From Propionibacteriaceae bacterium P6A17 (GTDB lineage: Bacteria > Actinomycetota > Actinomycetes > Propionibacteriales > Propionibacteriaceae): 64,000 nucleotides of DNA. This document shows, one piece after another, positions 17,228 to 26,775 of this stretch. Within the stretch, counting starts at the first letter, position 1; the number at the start of each line of letters is the position of its first letter. The DNA lies in the NCBI GenBank assembly GCA_000619965.1, contig KK211045.1, forward strand, positions 124,736-188,735. The letters run 5' to 3'. The notes under the pieces were generated by a model. It was not told where the DNA came from. It ran no database searches and saw only the letters and a program-made list of their open reading frames with translations. The position numbers and the translations under genes were made by a program.

Positions 17228-18373
17228 ATGCGAGTTGCACACACCCTGCACTGCGTCGCCGCCGCAGCCCTGCTGGCGGGCCTCTTGACGGGTTGCGCTC
17301 CCGCACCACGGGCGGTGCCCGCCGCGCCCAGGTCCGTCGAGAGCGCGCAGCCGGCCCCAGCCCCCTCCGAGACGTTCTCGCCGACGCCCACCCCGGAGCC
17401 CGAGCCCGGCGAGACGACGGAGCCGCCACCGTCGTCGCCCGAGGCATCGCCAACCCCGGACGAGACACCGACGACCGCCCCCATCCTCGCGCCTGGAGAC
17501 CAGGGCGACGACGTGCGTGACCTCCAGCATCGCCTGCTGCAGCTCCAGTGGTATCAGGGTTCCATCACCCCCAACTACGGCCCCGAGACGCAGGCGGCGG
17601 TGGAGGGCTTCCAGGCCAAGCGCGGACTGCCGGTCACCGGGACGATCGACGACGCCACGCTGAAGGTCCTGCACGACATGACCCGCGCGCCCACCCGCGA
17701 CGAGATGTACAACGTGCTCGTCCCGGGGCCCGCCATCCTGCGCAGCGGCGACCGCTCCGACGCAGTCCGAGACCTGCAGGCCCGGTTGCGCCAGATCGGC
17801 TGGTACGGGGCCGCGATCGACGGCATCTACGGCAAGGCCACCGTCGAGGCCGTGCGTGGCTTCCAGGGCAAGCGCGCGATCCCCGTCACGGGGGAGGTGG
17901 ACCAGCGCACGCTCGACAGACTCCACGCGATGACGCGCAAGCCCACCCAGGATGAGCTGCGGGGCATCGCGCCCAGCCAGGCCTCGTCGTCGGCGATGCG
18001 GCTCGATCCCCGCTGCCTCACCGGGCGCGCGATCTGCATCTCGAAGAAGCAGCGGAAGCTCGCGTGGGTCGTCGACGGGCAGATCCACATGCAGATGGCG
18101 GTGCGCTTCGGCTCGTCGAAGACGCCCACCCGAGAAGGCGCCTTCCGCGTGGAATGGAAGTCACGCAACCACGTCTCCAAGCTGTACGACTCGGCCATGC
18201 CCTACGCCCTGTTCTTCAGCGGGGGACAGGCCGTGCACTACTCGTCGGACTTCGCCGCCAGGGGCTACGAGGGCGCCTCCCACGGCTGCGTCAACGTGCG
18301 CGACAAGGCGAAGGTGGCGAAACTGTTCGACCTCGCGAAGGTGGGCGACAAGGTCATCGTCTATTCGGACTGA
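17228..18373 (+). CDS. L,D-transpeptidase lipoprotein with two peptidoglycan-binding domains
   Basis: A 381-residue exported enzyme. A lipoprotein signal ends at LLTGC (Cys23), followed by a Pro/Glu/Thr-rich linker to about residue 85. Two PG_binding_1 repeats follow: GDDVRDLQHRLLQL to TGTIDDATL, and SDAVRDLQARLRQIGWY to TGEVDQRTL. The C-terminal YkuD domain carries the catalytic SHGCVNVRD (His352, Cys354). It should crosslink or modify peptidoglycan outside the membrane. The RBS GGAGTTAGGA precedes the ATG. Its 3' end converges on the next gene with a 17-nt gap. Confidence 0.92.
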   Translation: MRVAHTLHCVAAAALLAGLLTGCAPAPRAVPAAPRSVESAQPAPAPSETFSPTPTPEPEPGETTEPPPSSPEASPTPDETPTTAPILAPGDQGDDVRDLQHRLLQLQWYQGSITPNYGPETQAAVEGFQAKRGLPVTGTIDDATLKVLHDMTRAPTRDEMYNVLVPGPAILRSGDRSDAVRDLQARLRQIGWYGAAIDGIYGKATVEAVRGFQGKRAIPVTGEVDQRTLDRLHAMTRKPTQDELRGIAPSQASSSAMRLDPRCLTGRAICISKKQRKLAWVVDGQIHMQMAVRFGSSKTPTREGAFRVEWKSRNHVSKLYDSAMPYALFFSGGQAVHYSSDFAARGYEGASHGCVNVRDKAKVAKLFDLAKVGDKVIVYSD

Positions 18374-18390
18374 ACGCCCTTTGCAGCCGG

Positions 18391-19002
18391 TCAGCCGGGG
18401 ACGGGCAGCGCGGTGATCGCGCGGCCCATGGGGGTCATCAGCACGACGGTGGCGTCGCCTCGCGGCATCGGCACCACCACGGTGCCCGTGGCGGGCTGCG
18501 ACGGGGAGGCCTCGACTTCGGGAGTGCCCTCCGGGTCGAAGCTCTGGCGCGTCTCGTTCAGGAACACGTAGAACGTGAAGCGGTAGCGCCCGTCGTCGGC
18601 GGTGATGCGGTAGTCCAGTTCGAGGCCGGCGTCGGTCCATCGGTGGCCCGTGATCGTGAAGACCCCGGTGCCGTTGCCCTCGTAGGGGATCCCGCCGTCG
18701 GTGGGAGTGGCCGATGGCGCGGGCCGGACCGACGGCGACGCTGAGCCCTCGGGATCGGGGGTTGCAGGCCCCTGGAGGAGCAGCACGGCCAGCAGACCCA
18801 CCACCACGGCCGCGATCCCCACCACCCACGGCCACACCGGCTTGCGGGGCGGCTCCAGGTCCGCCGGAGGCTGGGCGGGGGGTTGTTGCCCGAACGGCTG
18901 CATGGGGTCCCGACCGGTGTGCTCCTTGAAATTGGGCGGCTGCCAGTTCGGCTCCTGCCGCGCCCAAGGGTTGCCGTCGCCGGGCCATTGCTGGTTGCTC
19001 AT
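18391..19002 (-). CDS. Membrane-anchored protein with Pro-rich cytoplasmic tail, unknown function
   Basis: A 203-residue protein. The N-terminus (about 1-60) is Pro/Gln/Trp-rich (NPWARQEPNWQPP, QPFGQQPPAQPPADLEPP). One transmembrane helix follows (WPWVVGIAAVVVGLLAVLLL), then an exported Ser/Pro linker and a compact domain with GVFTITGHRWTDAGLELDYR that could be a beta-sandwich. The ATG at 19002 is 6 nt after TACGAT (19009-19014 on this strand), consistent with leaderless expression. No family recognised. Confidence 0.75.
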   Translation of the reverse strand: MSNQQWPGDGNPWARQEPNWQPPNFKEHTGRDPMQPFGQQPPAQPPADLEPPRKPVWPWVVGIAAVVVGLLAVLLLQGPATPDPEGSASPSVRPAPSATPTDGGIPYEGNGTGVFTITGHRWTDAGLELDYRITADDGRYRFTFYVFLNETRQSFDPEGTPEVEASPSQPATGTVVVPMPRGDATVVLMTPMGRAITALPVPG

Positions 19003-19129
19003 GGCTGCATCGTATCCGCCGCGTGCGGCCCAGGGATTGCCGCGCGCATCCGCCGGCGGCTCCGGCGAGTTGTCCACAGGTTCGAATTCGTGTGGGATTC
19101 CGGCGCGGCTGCGTCCCAATGGTGGGGGC

Positions 19130-20032
19130 ATGAGCGTTGACACCACCATCACCTGCCGAGGCCGCGACGAACTCCTCGCCTTGGCCTCGGCCATCTTCGG
19201 ATACGTCCCCCACGAGTCGCTGGTGTGCCTGCGGCTCGCCGACAGCAGGTTGAGCTTCTCCTGCCGGGTGGATTTGGACAGCCTGCCCCGCCACGTCCAG
19301 GACACGGTGGCCACCTTGTTGCACGCGGCCGCCAACGTGGGCGGCGAGGACTGCTGCTGGGTGCTGCTGTGCTGGACAGCGCACCCGCAGCGCGCGGTGG
19401 CAGGGGTCCTCGAGCTCGCGCGAGAATTGGGCGAGCTGGGGCCTGTGCTCTTCACCGACGGTGTGACCTCGTGGGAGTTGGTCGCCGGGCACCTGTCGGA
19501 CCCGCGCCCGTTCGACACCCGCACAGCCTGGGGGCCCTTCGACGCAATTCGTGCCCACGCCGATGTGCATGCCACCAGGGAGGAGGCCGTCGCCGAGCTG
19601 CGCAACTGGTCGCCCTCGGGGCGTTGGACGCAGTCCGCGGCCCTTCAGGTGTCGGCGCTGGGCGTCGACGAGCAGGTGGAGCTGCTGCGTTGCCTCGTCG
19701 AGCACGCGACGCCCGTGGGACGCGACCAGGCCGTCCTCGCCGAGCTGCTGAGACAAGATGAATGCTTCGCCGAGCTGCTGGCCCAGCTCAGCACCGCGAA
19801 CGCCCACCGTCGACGGCTCGCGCTGCAGGCCGCCAGGGCGGAGGCCTCGTCGGACGCGATGCCGAATGTGATCTCGCTGATGGCGCTCGCGTACTGGCTC
19901 GAAGGCAACGGGACGCTCGCCAACGAATGCCTGCGTCAGCTCGAGCTCATCGACCCGGAGCATCCCTTGGGGCGCACCGTCGACGCGCTGATCCGTCTGG
20001 GCATCCCACCAGCGCGATGGGATGAGCAGTGA
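19130..20032 (+). CDS. DUF4192 family protein
   Basis: A 300-residue actinobacterial protein matching the DUF4192 layout: an N-terminal ELLALASAIFGYVPHESLVCLRL block, a central CCWVLLCW core strand, and a C-terminal PNVISLMALAYWLEGNGTLANECLRQL segment resembling a helical repeat. The ATG at 19130 is preceded by GGTGGGGG. Function unknown. It is divergent from the membrane-anchored gene, sharing a 127-bp promoter region. Confidence 0.78.
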   Translation: MSVDTTITCRGRDELLALASAIFGYVPHESLVCLRLADSRLSFSCRVDLDSLPRHVQDTVATLLHAAANVGGEDCCWVLLCWTAHPQRAVAGVLELARELGELGPVLFTDGVTSWELVAGHLSDPRPFDTRTAWGPFDAIRAHADVHATREEAVAELRNWSPSGRWTQSAALQVSALGVDEQVELLRCLVEHATPVGRDQAVLAELLRQDECFAELLAQLSTANAHRRRLALQAARAEASSDAMPNVISLMALAYWLEGNGTLANECLRQLELIDPEHPLGRTVDALIRLGIPPARWDEQ

Positions 20033-20045
20033 CTATCGTTGACGC

Positions 20046-20963
20046 ATGCGATTCGTCGTCTTCGGAGAAGCACTCATCGACCTGATTCCCACGCAGGAAC
20101 GCACCCCTGCGGAGAGCACCTGGGTGGCGCACTCGGGCGGCAGCCCCATGAACACCGCGGTGGCGCTGGGCAAGCTCGGCTGCGAGGTGCAGTTCCTGGG
20201 GCGGCTCGGCGACGACGCGTTCGGGCGCCAGCTCGCGAGCCACATCGAGTCCTTCGGGGTCGGTCTCGATCTCGCCGTGCGCACCACCGATCCGACGACG
20301 CTCGCCGTCGTCTCTCTCGACGAGGATGGCAAGGCCTCCTATGCCTTCCACACCGACGGCACCACCAACTTCCACTGGGCGGAGTCCGAGTTCCCCGAGG
20401 TGCCGGCCGATGCCTGGCTGCACTTCGGGTCCATCGGTGCAGTGCTCGAGCCCACCTACGCCAGCGTGCACCGCTTCCTGAGCTCGACGCCCAATCCCAA
20501 GAGTTTCGACATCAACGTGCGCCCCAAGGTGTTGTCCGACCGCGAGGAGTACCGCACCAAGGTCGATGCCCTGCTGGCGCTCGTGGCTCAGTCGGGCGGC
20601 TTTGGGAAGGCCTCGGACGAGGACCTCGTCTGGCTCACCGACTCCTCGCTCGAGCCCCTCGACGCGGCCAGCGAGTTCTGCCGCCGCCACGGGCTCGACC
20701 TGTTTCTGGTGACGCTCGGGTCCAGGGGAGCGGCCGCGGTGGGCCCCGACGGGATCATCGCCAGTGTGCCCGGACGACGTATCGAGGTCGTGGACACCGT
20801 GGGTGCAGGCGACACCTTCACCGCAGGGTTCCTCTCCGCCTTCGACGGCACGAACGTGGAGGAGTCGCTGCGACGGGGCATCGGCGCGTCCGCGCTTGTG
20901 TGCACCCGGGCTGGCGCGCAGCCGCCGACCGCGGCCGAACTCGACGCCTTCCTCGCCTCCTGA
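20046..20963 (+). CDS. PfkB-family carbohydrate kinase (fructokinase-like)
   Basis: A 305-residue ribokinase-fold enzyme. FGEALIDLIP opens the protein, followed by the substrate loop HSGGSPMNTAVALGKLG and the C-terminal signature VDTVGAGDTFTAGFLSAF, with catalytic Asp256 in the anion hole. The sequence is closest in style to bacterial fructokinases. TATCGT (20034-20039) lies 6 nt before the ATG. It is a single gene, not linked to any of the sugar operons here, so the sugar is uncertain. Confidence 0.88.
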   Translation: MRFVVFGEALIDLIPTQERTPAESTWVAHSGGSPMNTAVALGKLGCEVQFLGRLGDDAFGRQLASHIESFGVGLDLAVRTTDPTTLAVVSLDEDGKASYAFHTDGTTNFHWAESEFPEVPADAWLHFGSIGAVLEPTYASVHRFLSSTPNPKSFDINVRPKVLSDREEYRTKVDALLALVAQSGGFGKASDEDLVWLTDSSLEPLDAASEFCRRHGLDLFLVTLGSRGAAAVGPDGIIASVPGRRIEVVDTVGAGDTFTAGFLSAFDGTNVEESLRRGIGASALVCTRAGAQPPTAAELDAFLAS

Positions 20964-21030
20964 GCGCCAGGTTTTCCACAGATTCCGCATCCTGCGGGAT
21001 TCGCGGCGCTGTCGTGTCGATCCTGTCGGC

Positions 21031-21858
21031 ATGAGCATGCGCACTTCCGAACACGTCGAGGAGCTCGCCAAGGCCCGGCTCGCCTACGTGAGCTTGGGGC
21101 AACGCTCCCTCACGGCCCCTCGGCGAGCGCTCACCGAGCCGCAGGAGGCCGTCGTCGAGCAGACGGACGAGGAGCCGCCCGACGACGCCCCCCCGCCCCG
21201 CCACGGCTGGCGGCAGCGGCTCGCCCTCCACCGCCAGCACCTCGCCGCCGTCGCCGTTCTGCTGGTGGTCGGCCTGTTGTGGCTCGGATGGCAGTGGAGC
21301 CGGTCGCAGGCGTCGGAGACGGTGGCCACCGCGGTCGAGACATCGTCGGCGCCGCAGGAATCGGCGGCGACGGAGTCCACGTCGGCGCCGGCGCCCTCGC
21401 CGGCCAGCGAGCCCGCGAGGGTGCGTGTCCACGTGCTGGGTGCGGTCGCCGCGCCCGGTGTCGTCACGCTCGACGACGGGGCAATCGTCGCCGACGCGCT
21501 CGAGGCGGCCGGAGGGTTGACGGCTGAGGCTCGTCCGGGAGATCTCAACCTGGCGATGCCCGTCGCGGACGGGCTGCAGATCAAGGTTGGCTCCGACAAG
21601 GAGGACAGCGCCGTCAACGGCTCCAGCAGCTCCGGTGGCGCCCCCAAAGCCGCAGGGGCGGGCGAGGGGAGGCTGGACCTCAACACCGCCACGGCCGGCG
21701 AGCTGGAGACGCTGCCGGGGATCGGCCCTGTCACCGCTGCCGCGATCGTCGCGCGGCGTGACGAGCACGGGCAATTCAGGGCCGTCACCGAGCTGCAGGA
21801 GATCAGCGGCATCGGGCCGAAGACGTTCGCGAAGCTCGAGCCGCACGTCCGCGTGTGA
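21031..21858 (+). CDS. comEA: Competence DNA-binding protein ComEA
   Basis: A 275-residue DNA receptor of the natural-transformation machinery. It has a cytoplasmic acidic N-terminal region, one transmembrane helix at about 71-90, a Ser/Ala-rich linker, an SLBB-like domain (VRVHVLGAVAAPGVVTL to GLQIKVG) and a C-terminal tandem helix-hairpin-helix (LDLNTATAGELETLPGIG, then LQEISGIGPKTFAKL). ATG 21031 is the first of two closely spaced ATGs (also 21037). Its stop overlaps comEC by 4 bases. Confidence 0.93.
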   Translation: MSMRTSEHVEELAKARLAYVSLGQRSLTAPRRALTEPQEAVVEQTDEEPPDDAPPPRHGWRQRLALHRQHLAAVAVLLVVGLLWLGWQWSRSQASETVATAVETSSAPQESAATESTSAPAPSPASEPARVRVHVLGAVAAPGVVTLDDGAIVADALEAAGGLTAEARPGDLNLAMPVADGLQIKVGSDKEDSAVNGSSSSGGAPKAAGAGEGRLDLNTATAGELETLPGIGPVTAAAIVARRDEHGQFRAVTELQEISGIGPKTFAKLEPHVRV

Positions 21859-24194
21859 CTGGCAACGGCCACCCCCAGCCGCCCACCGCGAGCCGGGGGC
21901 AGGATTGGCGGCTCGCCCCTCTGGCGCTGGGGTCCTGGGCGGGGGCCTGGCTCGGCACCGGCCAACACGCCGCCTGGCTGTGGGCGCTGTCGGCCGTCGT
22001 GCTCATCGGGGCCCTCGTGTTGCGCGAGCGGTGGGCGATCGTCGGGGCTGCCGGACTGCTGCTCGTCGGCGCAGGCTCCCTCGCGCTGGCCGGCCAGCGC
22101 GACGGGTCCACGTTGGCCAGGTTGGGCGCGCAAGAGGCCATCGTCCACCTGGAGGTGCGCATCGACACCGAACCGCGCCCCAGCCCGCCCCGCCCTCCCA
22201 TGCCGCCGTCGGCGAGCGCTCGTGTCCAGGTCTGGTGGGTGGAGGGGCGCGGGGTCCGCACCGTCCAGTCCCTGCCGGCGCTGCTGACGGCATCGGGGGA
22301 GATGCAGCGTGCGGTCCTGGAGCTTCGGGCGGGCCAGCGCGTCCAGCTCGAGGCCAGGCTGGCCGCGCCCAGGCCCGACGATGACGCGGCCGCCACGGTC
22401 CGGGTGCGGCGCATCGTCGAGGTGGTGGCCGAGCCCGACGTGCTGCAGCGGCTCGCGCACGGCATGCGCGAGGGGCTTCGCAAGGCGGTGGCCCATTCGC
22501 CGGAGGACCAACGGGCGCTGGTCCCGTCGCTGGTCGTGGGTGACACCTCGCGGATCTCCACGGCCATGGACGAGGACTTCCGCACCACGGGGCTCACCCA
22601 CCTGATGGCGGTCTCCGGCTCCAACCTGGCGCTCATGCTCGGCGTGCTGCTGGGGTTGTTGCGGGGCTTCGGCGTGCGTGGCTGGGGCGTGCGCATCGCG
22701 TCCGTCGGTGGCGTCCTCATGTTCGTGCTGGTGTGCGGGCCCGAACCGAGCGTGTTGCGGGCCGCGGCGATGGGGATCGTCGCGCTCGCGGCCGTCGGGG
22801 CGGGGCAGGGCCGACGCAGTGTCCGGGGACTGCTCGTGGCGGTGACGGCACTCATGGTGGCCGACCCGTGGCTGGCTCGGGCACCGGGATTCTGGCTGTC
22901 GTGCGCGGCCACGCTCGGGATCGTGCTGCTGGCCCCGTGGTGCATCGCGATGCTCACCGCGTGGGCGCCCCGTTGGCTCGCGGAGGCCTTGGCGATCCCG
23001 CTGTCGGCGCAGGTGTTCACGCAACCCATCGTCACGGGCCTCAGCGGCGAGGTGTCCATGGTCGGCCTCATCGCCAACGTCGTGGCCGGACCCTTCGTCG
23101 GGCCGACCACGATGCTCGGCTTCGCGGCGGCCTGCTCGGCGTGGCTGCCTCCGCTGTCGGTGCTGCTGGGCTGGCTGGCCGGGTGGACGAGTCAGCCCAT
23201 CGTGTGGGTGGCGACGCTGGGTGCGGGGCTTCCGGGGGCCACGCTCGAATGGCTGCCGGGGGCGCTCGGCGTGCTGACGATGATCCTCGCGTCGGCGGCG
23301 CTGGTGGCCTGCCTCGGGCCGGTGTTGGCGCGCGCCTGGGCCTCGGCCACCGTGCTGGCCGTCGTGGCCGTCGGGACGTTCGTCACTCCGACTCCGCCGG
23401 GTTGGCCGGGGCAGTGGCAGGTTGCATTCTGCGACGTCGGTCAGGGGGATGCGACGCTGGTGCGCGCCGAAGAACGGTCCGCGATCCTCATCGACACCGG
23501 CCCGGACGCGCGTGCCGTGCTGCGCTGCCTCGACGAACTGGGCATCGACGAGGTGCCCGTCGTGGTCCTCACCCACTTCCACGCCGATCACATCGGAGGG
23601 TTCGAGGCAGTCGTCGACGCCCACGCCCCTCGGCTGGTCCTCACGAGCGCACTGGGTGAGCCGAGGGCGGCCGTCGCTGCAGTCCGTGCCTCGGCGGGCG
23701 GGGCAGAGGTCCGCCCGGCCGTCCCCGGCGAGACCATCACCGTGGGCGCGGCAACGTGGACCACGGTGTCGGCATGGTCCCCGACGGGGGTCGCGGCCGA
23801 GTCGGGCACGGGCGAGTCGTCGGCGGAGAATGACGCCTCGGTGGTGGGCGTTGCCCAGGCGGGGGAGCTGCGCGTGCTGCTGGCCGGGGATGCGGAGCCC
23901 GACGGGCAGGCTGCGGCGCTGCGCGGGGCGGCCGAACGCGGCCTCGACCTGCGCGCGCAGGTCCTGAAGCTGCCGCACCACGGGTCGTCGCGCCAACACC
24001 GTGGGTTCTTCGCGGCGAGCGGGGCCAGGGTGGCCGTCGCCAGCGCAGGCGAGGGCAATGCCTACGGGCACCCGTCGCCTCGGACGGTGCGCCTGGCGGA
24101 GGAGCTGGGCATGACGGTGGCCCGCACCGATGTGGACGGCACGGTCACCGTCGCAGTCGACGGCGACCTCCGGCTTCGGCGACGCGACGGGTGA
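21855..24194 (+). CDS. comEC: Competence DNA-uptake channel ComEC/Rec2
   Basis: A 779-residue membrane protein. The N-terminal half has several hydrophobic segments and the ComEC competence domain (GLTHLMAVSGSNLALMLG; LRAAAMGIVAL). The C-terminal third is a metallo-beta-lactamase-like domain with LTHFHADHIGGFEAV (His574 and following ligands) and LKLPHHGSSRQH, thought to act on incoming DNA. GTG 21855 overlaps the comEA stop, so the two are coupled. Together with holA downstream this is the common actinobacterial comEA-comEC-holA order, here interrupted by an oxidoreductase. Confidence 0.95.
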   Translation: MTGNGHPQPPTASRGQDWRLAPLALGSWAGAWLGTGQHAAWLWALSAVVLIGALVLRERWAIVGAAGLLLVGAGSLALAGQRDGSTLARLGAQEAIVHLEVRIDTEPRPSPPRPPMPPSASARVQVWWVEGRGVRTVQSLPALLTASGEMQRAVLELRAGQRVQLEARLAAPRPDDDAAATVRVRRIVEVVAEPDVLQRLAHGMREGLRKAVAHSPEDQRALVPSLVVGDTSRISTAMDEDFRTTGLTHLMAVSGSNLALMLGVLLGLLRGFGVRGWGVRIASVGGVLMFVLVCGPEPSVLRAAAMGIVALAAVGAGQGRRSVRGLLVAVTALMVADPWLARAPGFWLSCAATLGIVLLAPWCIAMLTAWAPRWLAEALAIPLSAQVFTQPIVTGLSGEVSMVGLIANVVAGPFVGPTTMLGFAAACSAWLPPLSVLLGWLAGWTSQPIVWVATLGAGLPGATLEWLPGALGVLTMILASAALVACLGPVLARAWASATVLAVVAVGTFVTPTPPGWPGQWQVAFCDVGQGDATLVRAEERSAILIDTGPDARAVLRCLDELGIDEVPVVVLTHFHADHIGGFEAVVDAHAPRLVLTSALGEPRAAVAAVRASAGGAEVRPAVPGETITVGAATWTTVSAWSPTGVAAESGTGESSAENDASVVGVAQAGELRVLLAGDAEPDGQAAALRGAAERGLDLRAQVLKLPHHGSSRQHRGFFAASGARVAVASAGEGNAYGHPSPRTVRLAEELGMTVARTDVDGTVTVAVDGDLRLRRRDG

Positions 24195-24200
24195 GATCCG

Positions 24201-25169
24201 TCAACGCAGCGGCAATCCCGCAGCGAGGTAGATGGCGTCGATGTCGCGCATGATGCCGACGGACTCCGCCGGCGTCGTCGAGAAGCCGCGGTCGTGGTGG
24301 ATGGCGGCAATGAACCTGGTGAGCTGGTCGTCGTAGGTGGTGCGCTCGGTGGGCGCGTGGTGGTCGTGCCTCGCGCCGGGCACGGCGAGGTGGATGCGGT
24401 TGCCCCGGTGCGGCAGCACGAAGCCGTCGACGATCAGGTCGCCTTGGCTGCCCCGGAAGTGCACGCGCTGCGACTCCTCGGGCTCGAACAGCGCCGACGA
24501 GATGCTCGCCCGGACCGTCCCGTATTGCAGGTGCGCGTCCATCCGCTGATCGACGCGATCGTCATCGGCGGGTACGTATTCGGCATCGATCACGGCGGGC
24601 TCGACGCCGATCAGCGCGCGCAGGAACTGCAGTTCGTAGCAGCCGAGGTCCATCAACGCGCCACCGCCCAGCTCGTAGTCCAGGCGGATGTCGTCGCGGC
24701 GCTCGAGGTTGATGTGGAACCTCGAGGTGACGGACTCGAGCGTGCCGATGGTGGGCAGCAGCTCCCGCACCTGCGCGAAGAAGGCGTGGTGGCGGTTGTG
24801 GAAGCCCACCATGCACACCCTGTCGGCACTGGCTGCGGCCGCCGCCAGACGCTCCGCCTCCGCCTCATTGCGGGCGGCGGGCTTCTCGACGAGCACGTGC
24901 TTGCCTGCCTCCAGCGCCCGGATCGCCCAGGCGGTGTGTTCCGAGTTGGGCAGCGCGATGTAGCAGGCGTCGACGGTGTCGTCCTCCAGCAGCGCCTCCA
25001 TCGAGGAGTGCGCAGTGGGGATGCCGTGTTGCTCGGCGAATCGTCGGGCGTGCTCAGGGGTGCGGCTCGCGACCGCGGCCAGGCTCGTGCCGCGGTTGGC
25101 CGTCACGGGGCGCACGATCGCAGCCGGCGCGATGCGTGCGGCGCCGAGGATGCCGAAGCGAATGTTCAT
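24201..25169 (-). CDS. Gfo/Idh/MocA-family oxidoreductase
   Basis: A 322-residue NAD(P)-dependent dehydrogenase-like protein. The Rossmann motif FGILGAARIAP opens the protein, and the conserved GKHVLVEKPAARNEAEAE contains the catalytic-loop EKP. The ELGGGALMDLGCYELQFLRAL block is typical of the family. The RBS AGAGGAGG lies before the ATG. It sits on the opposite strand between comEC and holA, which are usually adjacent. The substrate is probably a sugar or cyclitol, unproven. Confidence 0.9.
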   Translation of the reverse strand: MNIRFGILGAARIAPAAIVRPVTANRGTSLAAVASRTPEHARRFAEQHGIPTAHSSMEALLEDDTVDACYIALPNSEHTAWAIRALEAGKHVLVEKPAARNEAEAERLAAAAASADRVCMVGFHNRHHAFFAQVRELLPTIGTLESVTSRFHINLERRDDIRLDYELGGGALMDLGCYELQFLRALIGVEPAVIDAEYVPADDDRVDQRMDAHLQYGTVRASISSALFEPEESQRVHFRGSQGDLIVDGFVLPHRGNRIHLAVPGARHDHHAPTERTTYDDQLTRFIAAIHHDRGFSTTPAESVGIMRDIDAIYLAAGLPLR

Positions 25170-25249
25170 CGTTGAACCTCCTCTGGAATTCGAGTGTCCC
25201 CACTGTACTCCGGCTCGAAACGGTCGTCTCGAGGTGGCAGGCTTGGGGC

Positions 25250-26215
25250 ATGAGTCTCTTCGGCAGCACCCTGCTCATCACCGGCAAGGAGTCCCTGTTG
25301 GCCGAGCGCGCGGCCGCCGAACGACGCGATGCCGCGTTGCGTGAGCAGCCCGGCGCGGACGTCAACCGCATCACGGGCGCCGAGCTGGCGGAGGCGATGC
25401 TCAGCGAGGTCGTCGGGGGATCGCTGTTCTCGAGCCGGATCGTCGCCATCATCGACGACGTCGGCGCGTGCCCCGCCGAGATGGTGGACCAGTTGGTGGC
25501 CATCGCGGTCGATCCCGGCCCCGACCTGTGCCTGATCCTCATCCACGGGGGCGGGGTCAAGGGCAAGGCCCTGCTGGACCGACTGCGGAAGGCGAAGGTC
25601 GAAACCGTCACCGTCGAGGCGCCGAAGCCGAGGGACTTGGCACGGTTCGTCACCGCGGAGGCGAAGGCACACCGGCGACGCATGTCCGACGAGGCCGCGG
25701 ACGCGCTCGTGGCGGCGGTCGGCTCAGACCTGCGCACCATCGTGGCGGCCGTCGCCCAGCTCGCGCAGGACGTCGAGGGCGAGGTGCTCGACGTCACGGT
25801 CATCCGTCGCTACTTCGCGGGCAGGGCCGAGGTGTCGAGCTTCTCCGTCGCCGACGCCGTCCTGGCGCGCAACGCGTCGCTAGCGCTGGAGCGGCTGCGG
25901 TGGGCGTTGGGCACGGGCGTGGCTCCCGTGCTGGTCACTGCCGCGCTCGCCAACAACTTCCGCGCGATGGGCAAGTACCTCGACGCGTCGGGCAGCAGGA
26001 TCTCCGACGGCGACCTCGCCCGCCAACTGGGGGTGCCGTTCTTCAAGGTGCGCGACCTGCGCACGCAGGCGCGGCACTGGGACCAGCGCGGCGTGGCCGA
26101 TGCGATCGTGTGGATCTCGGAGGCCGACGCCGGCGTCAAGGGCGCCTCGACCGACCCGCACTTCGCGCTCGAGGCGCTGGTGCTGCGACTGCTGGCTGCG
26201 CGACCGCGCCGCTGA
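25250..26215 (+). CDS. holA: DNA polymerase III delta subunit
   Basis: A 321-residue clamp-loader wrench subunit. Recognisable stretches are RITGAELAEAMLSEVVGGSLFSSRIVAIIDD at the N-terminus, a central domain, and the C-terminal collar region with NNFRAMGKYL, DLARQLGVPFFKVRDLRTQA and DPHFALEALVLRLL. The ATG follows CAGGCT (25238-25243) by 6 nt, a variant of the leaderless layout. It converges on rpsT with a long palindrome in between. Confidence 0.92.
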   Translation: MSLFGSTLLITGKESLLAERAAAERRDAALREQPGADVNRITGAELAEAMLSEVVGGSLFSSRIVAIIDDVGACPAEMVDQLVAIAVDPGPDLCLILIHGGGVKGKALLDRLRKAKVETVTVEAPKPRDLARFVTAEAKAHRRRMSDEAADALVAAVGSDLRTIVAAVAQLAQDVEGEVLDVTVIRRYFAGRAEVSSFSVADAVLARNASLALERLRWALGTGVAPVLVTAALANNFRAMGKYLDASGSRISDGDLARQLGVPFFKVRDLRTQARHWDQRGVADAIVWISEADAGVKGASTDPHFALEALVLRLLAARPRR

Positions 26216-26242
26216 CGGCGCCGAAGGACGCCGTCGGGGACG

Positions 26243-26286
26243 CAATTCAGCGCCTCGGCTACCGAGTGTGCCGAGACGCTGAATTG
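26243..26286. terminator. 44-nt inverted repeat between holA and rpsT
   Basis: CAATTCAGCG (26243-26252) pairs with CGCTGAATTG (26277-26286). After one mismatch, CTCGGC pairs with GCCGAG, around a 10-nt loop. There is no U-tract. It probably ends both convergent transcripts. Its AT-containing outer stem is unlike other hairpins here, so it could also be a dispersed palindromic element. Confidence 0.6.
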
Positions 26287-26322
26287 GGTATGACGATGCT
26301 TCGCGGGGACGCGCCCGCCGGG

Positions 26323-26589
26323 TCAGGACTGCAGCGCGTGCGTGGCCTTGGACAGGGCCGACTTGCGGTTGGCGGCCTGGTTGGCGTGGATGACGCCCTT
26401 CGACACGGCCTTGTCGAGCGCGCGATTCGCGACGGCGGTGAGCTCGGCAGCCTTGGCGGCGTCGCCCTCGGCGATCGCGGTGCGTGCGTTGCGGACGTGG
26501 GTGCGCAGCTCGGACTTGACCGCCTTGTTGCGGAGGCGGGCGACCTCGTTGGTCTTGATACGCTTCATCTGCGACTTGATGTTGGCCAC
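26323..26589 (-). CDS. rpsT: 30S ribosomal protein S20
   Basis: An 88-residue basic helical protein of the small subunit: N-terminal [18 protein letters not shown], then [12 protein letters not shown] and the conserved C-terminal [19 protein letters not shown]. The start is GTG at 26589, with AGAAGGA upstream on this strand. holA/rpsT/lepA order is standard in Actinobacteria. Confidence 0.96.
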   Translation of the reverse strand: MANIKSQMKRIKTNEVARLRNKAVKSELRTHVRNARTAIAEGDAAKAAELTAVANRALDKAVSKGVIHANQAANRKSALSKATHALQS

Positions 26590-26775
26590 GTGAAAAATCC
26601 TTCTGTCACTCGGTACGGCGTCTCTGGGACGCGACCGCCAAATATACACGGTGGCGCCGCATCCTCCAAAACCGTCGTCGCGTCGTCGCCTGGCCGTTGC
26701 GCGCACGGTAGCATGGGCGATCGGGCCTGACGCGGTCGACCGTTGGCCCTCCCCGAACACCGACGAGGAATGTTG

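Noticed and set aside
21084-24071. A 995-codon open frame antisense to comEC
   Set aside because: The composition (Arg, Gly, Pro, Gln, His) is that of a GC-rich shadow frame, and comEA/comEC on the other strand are clearly real.
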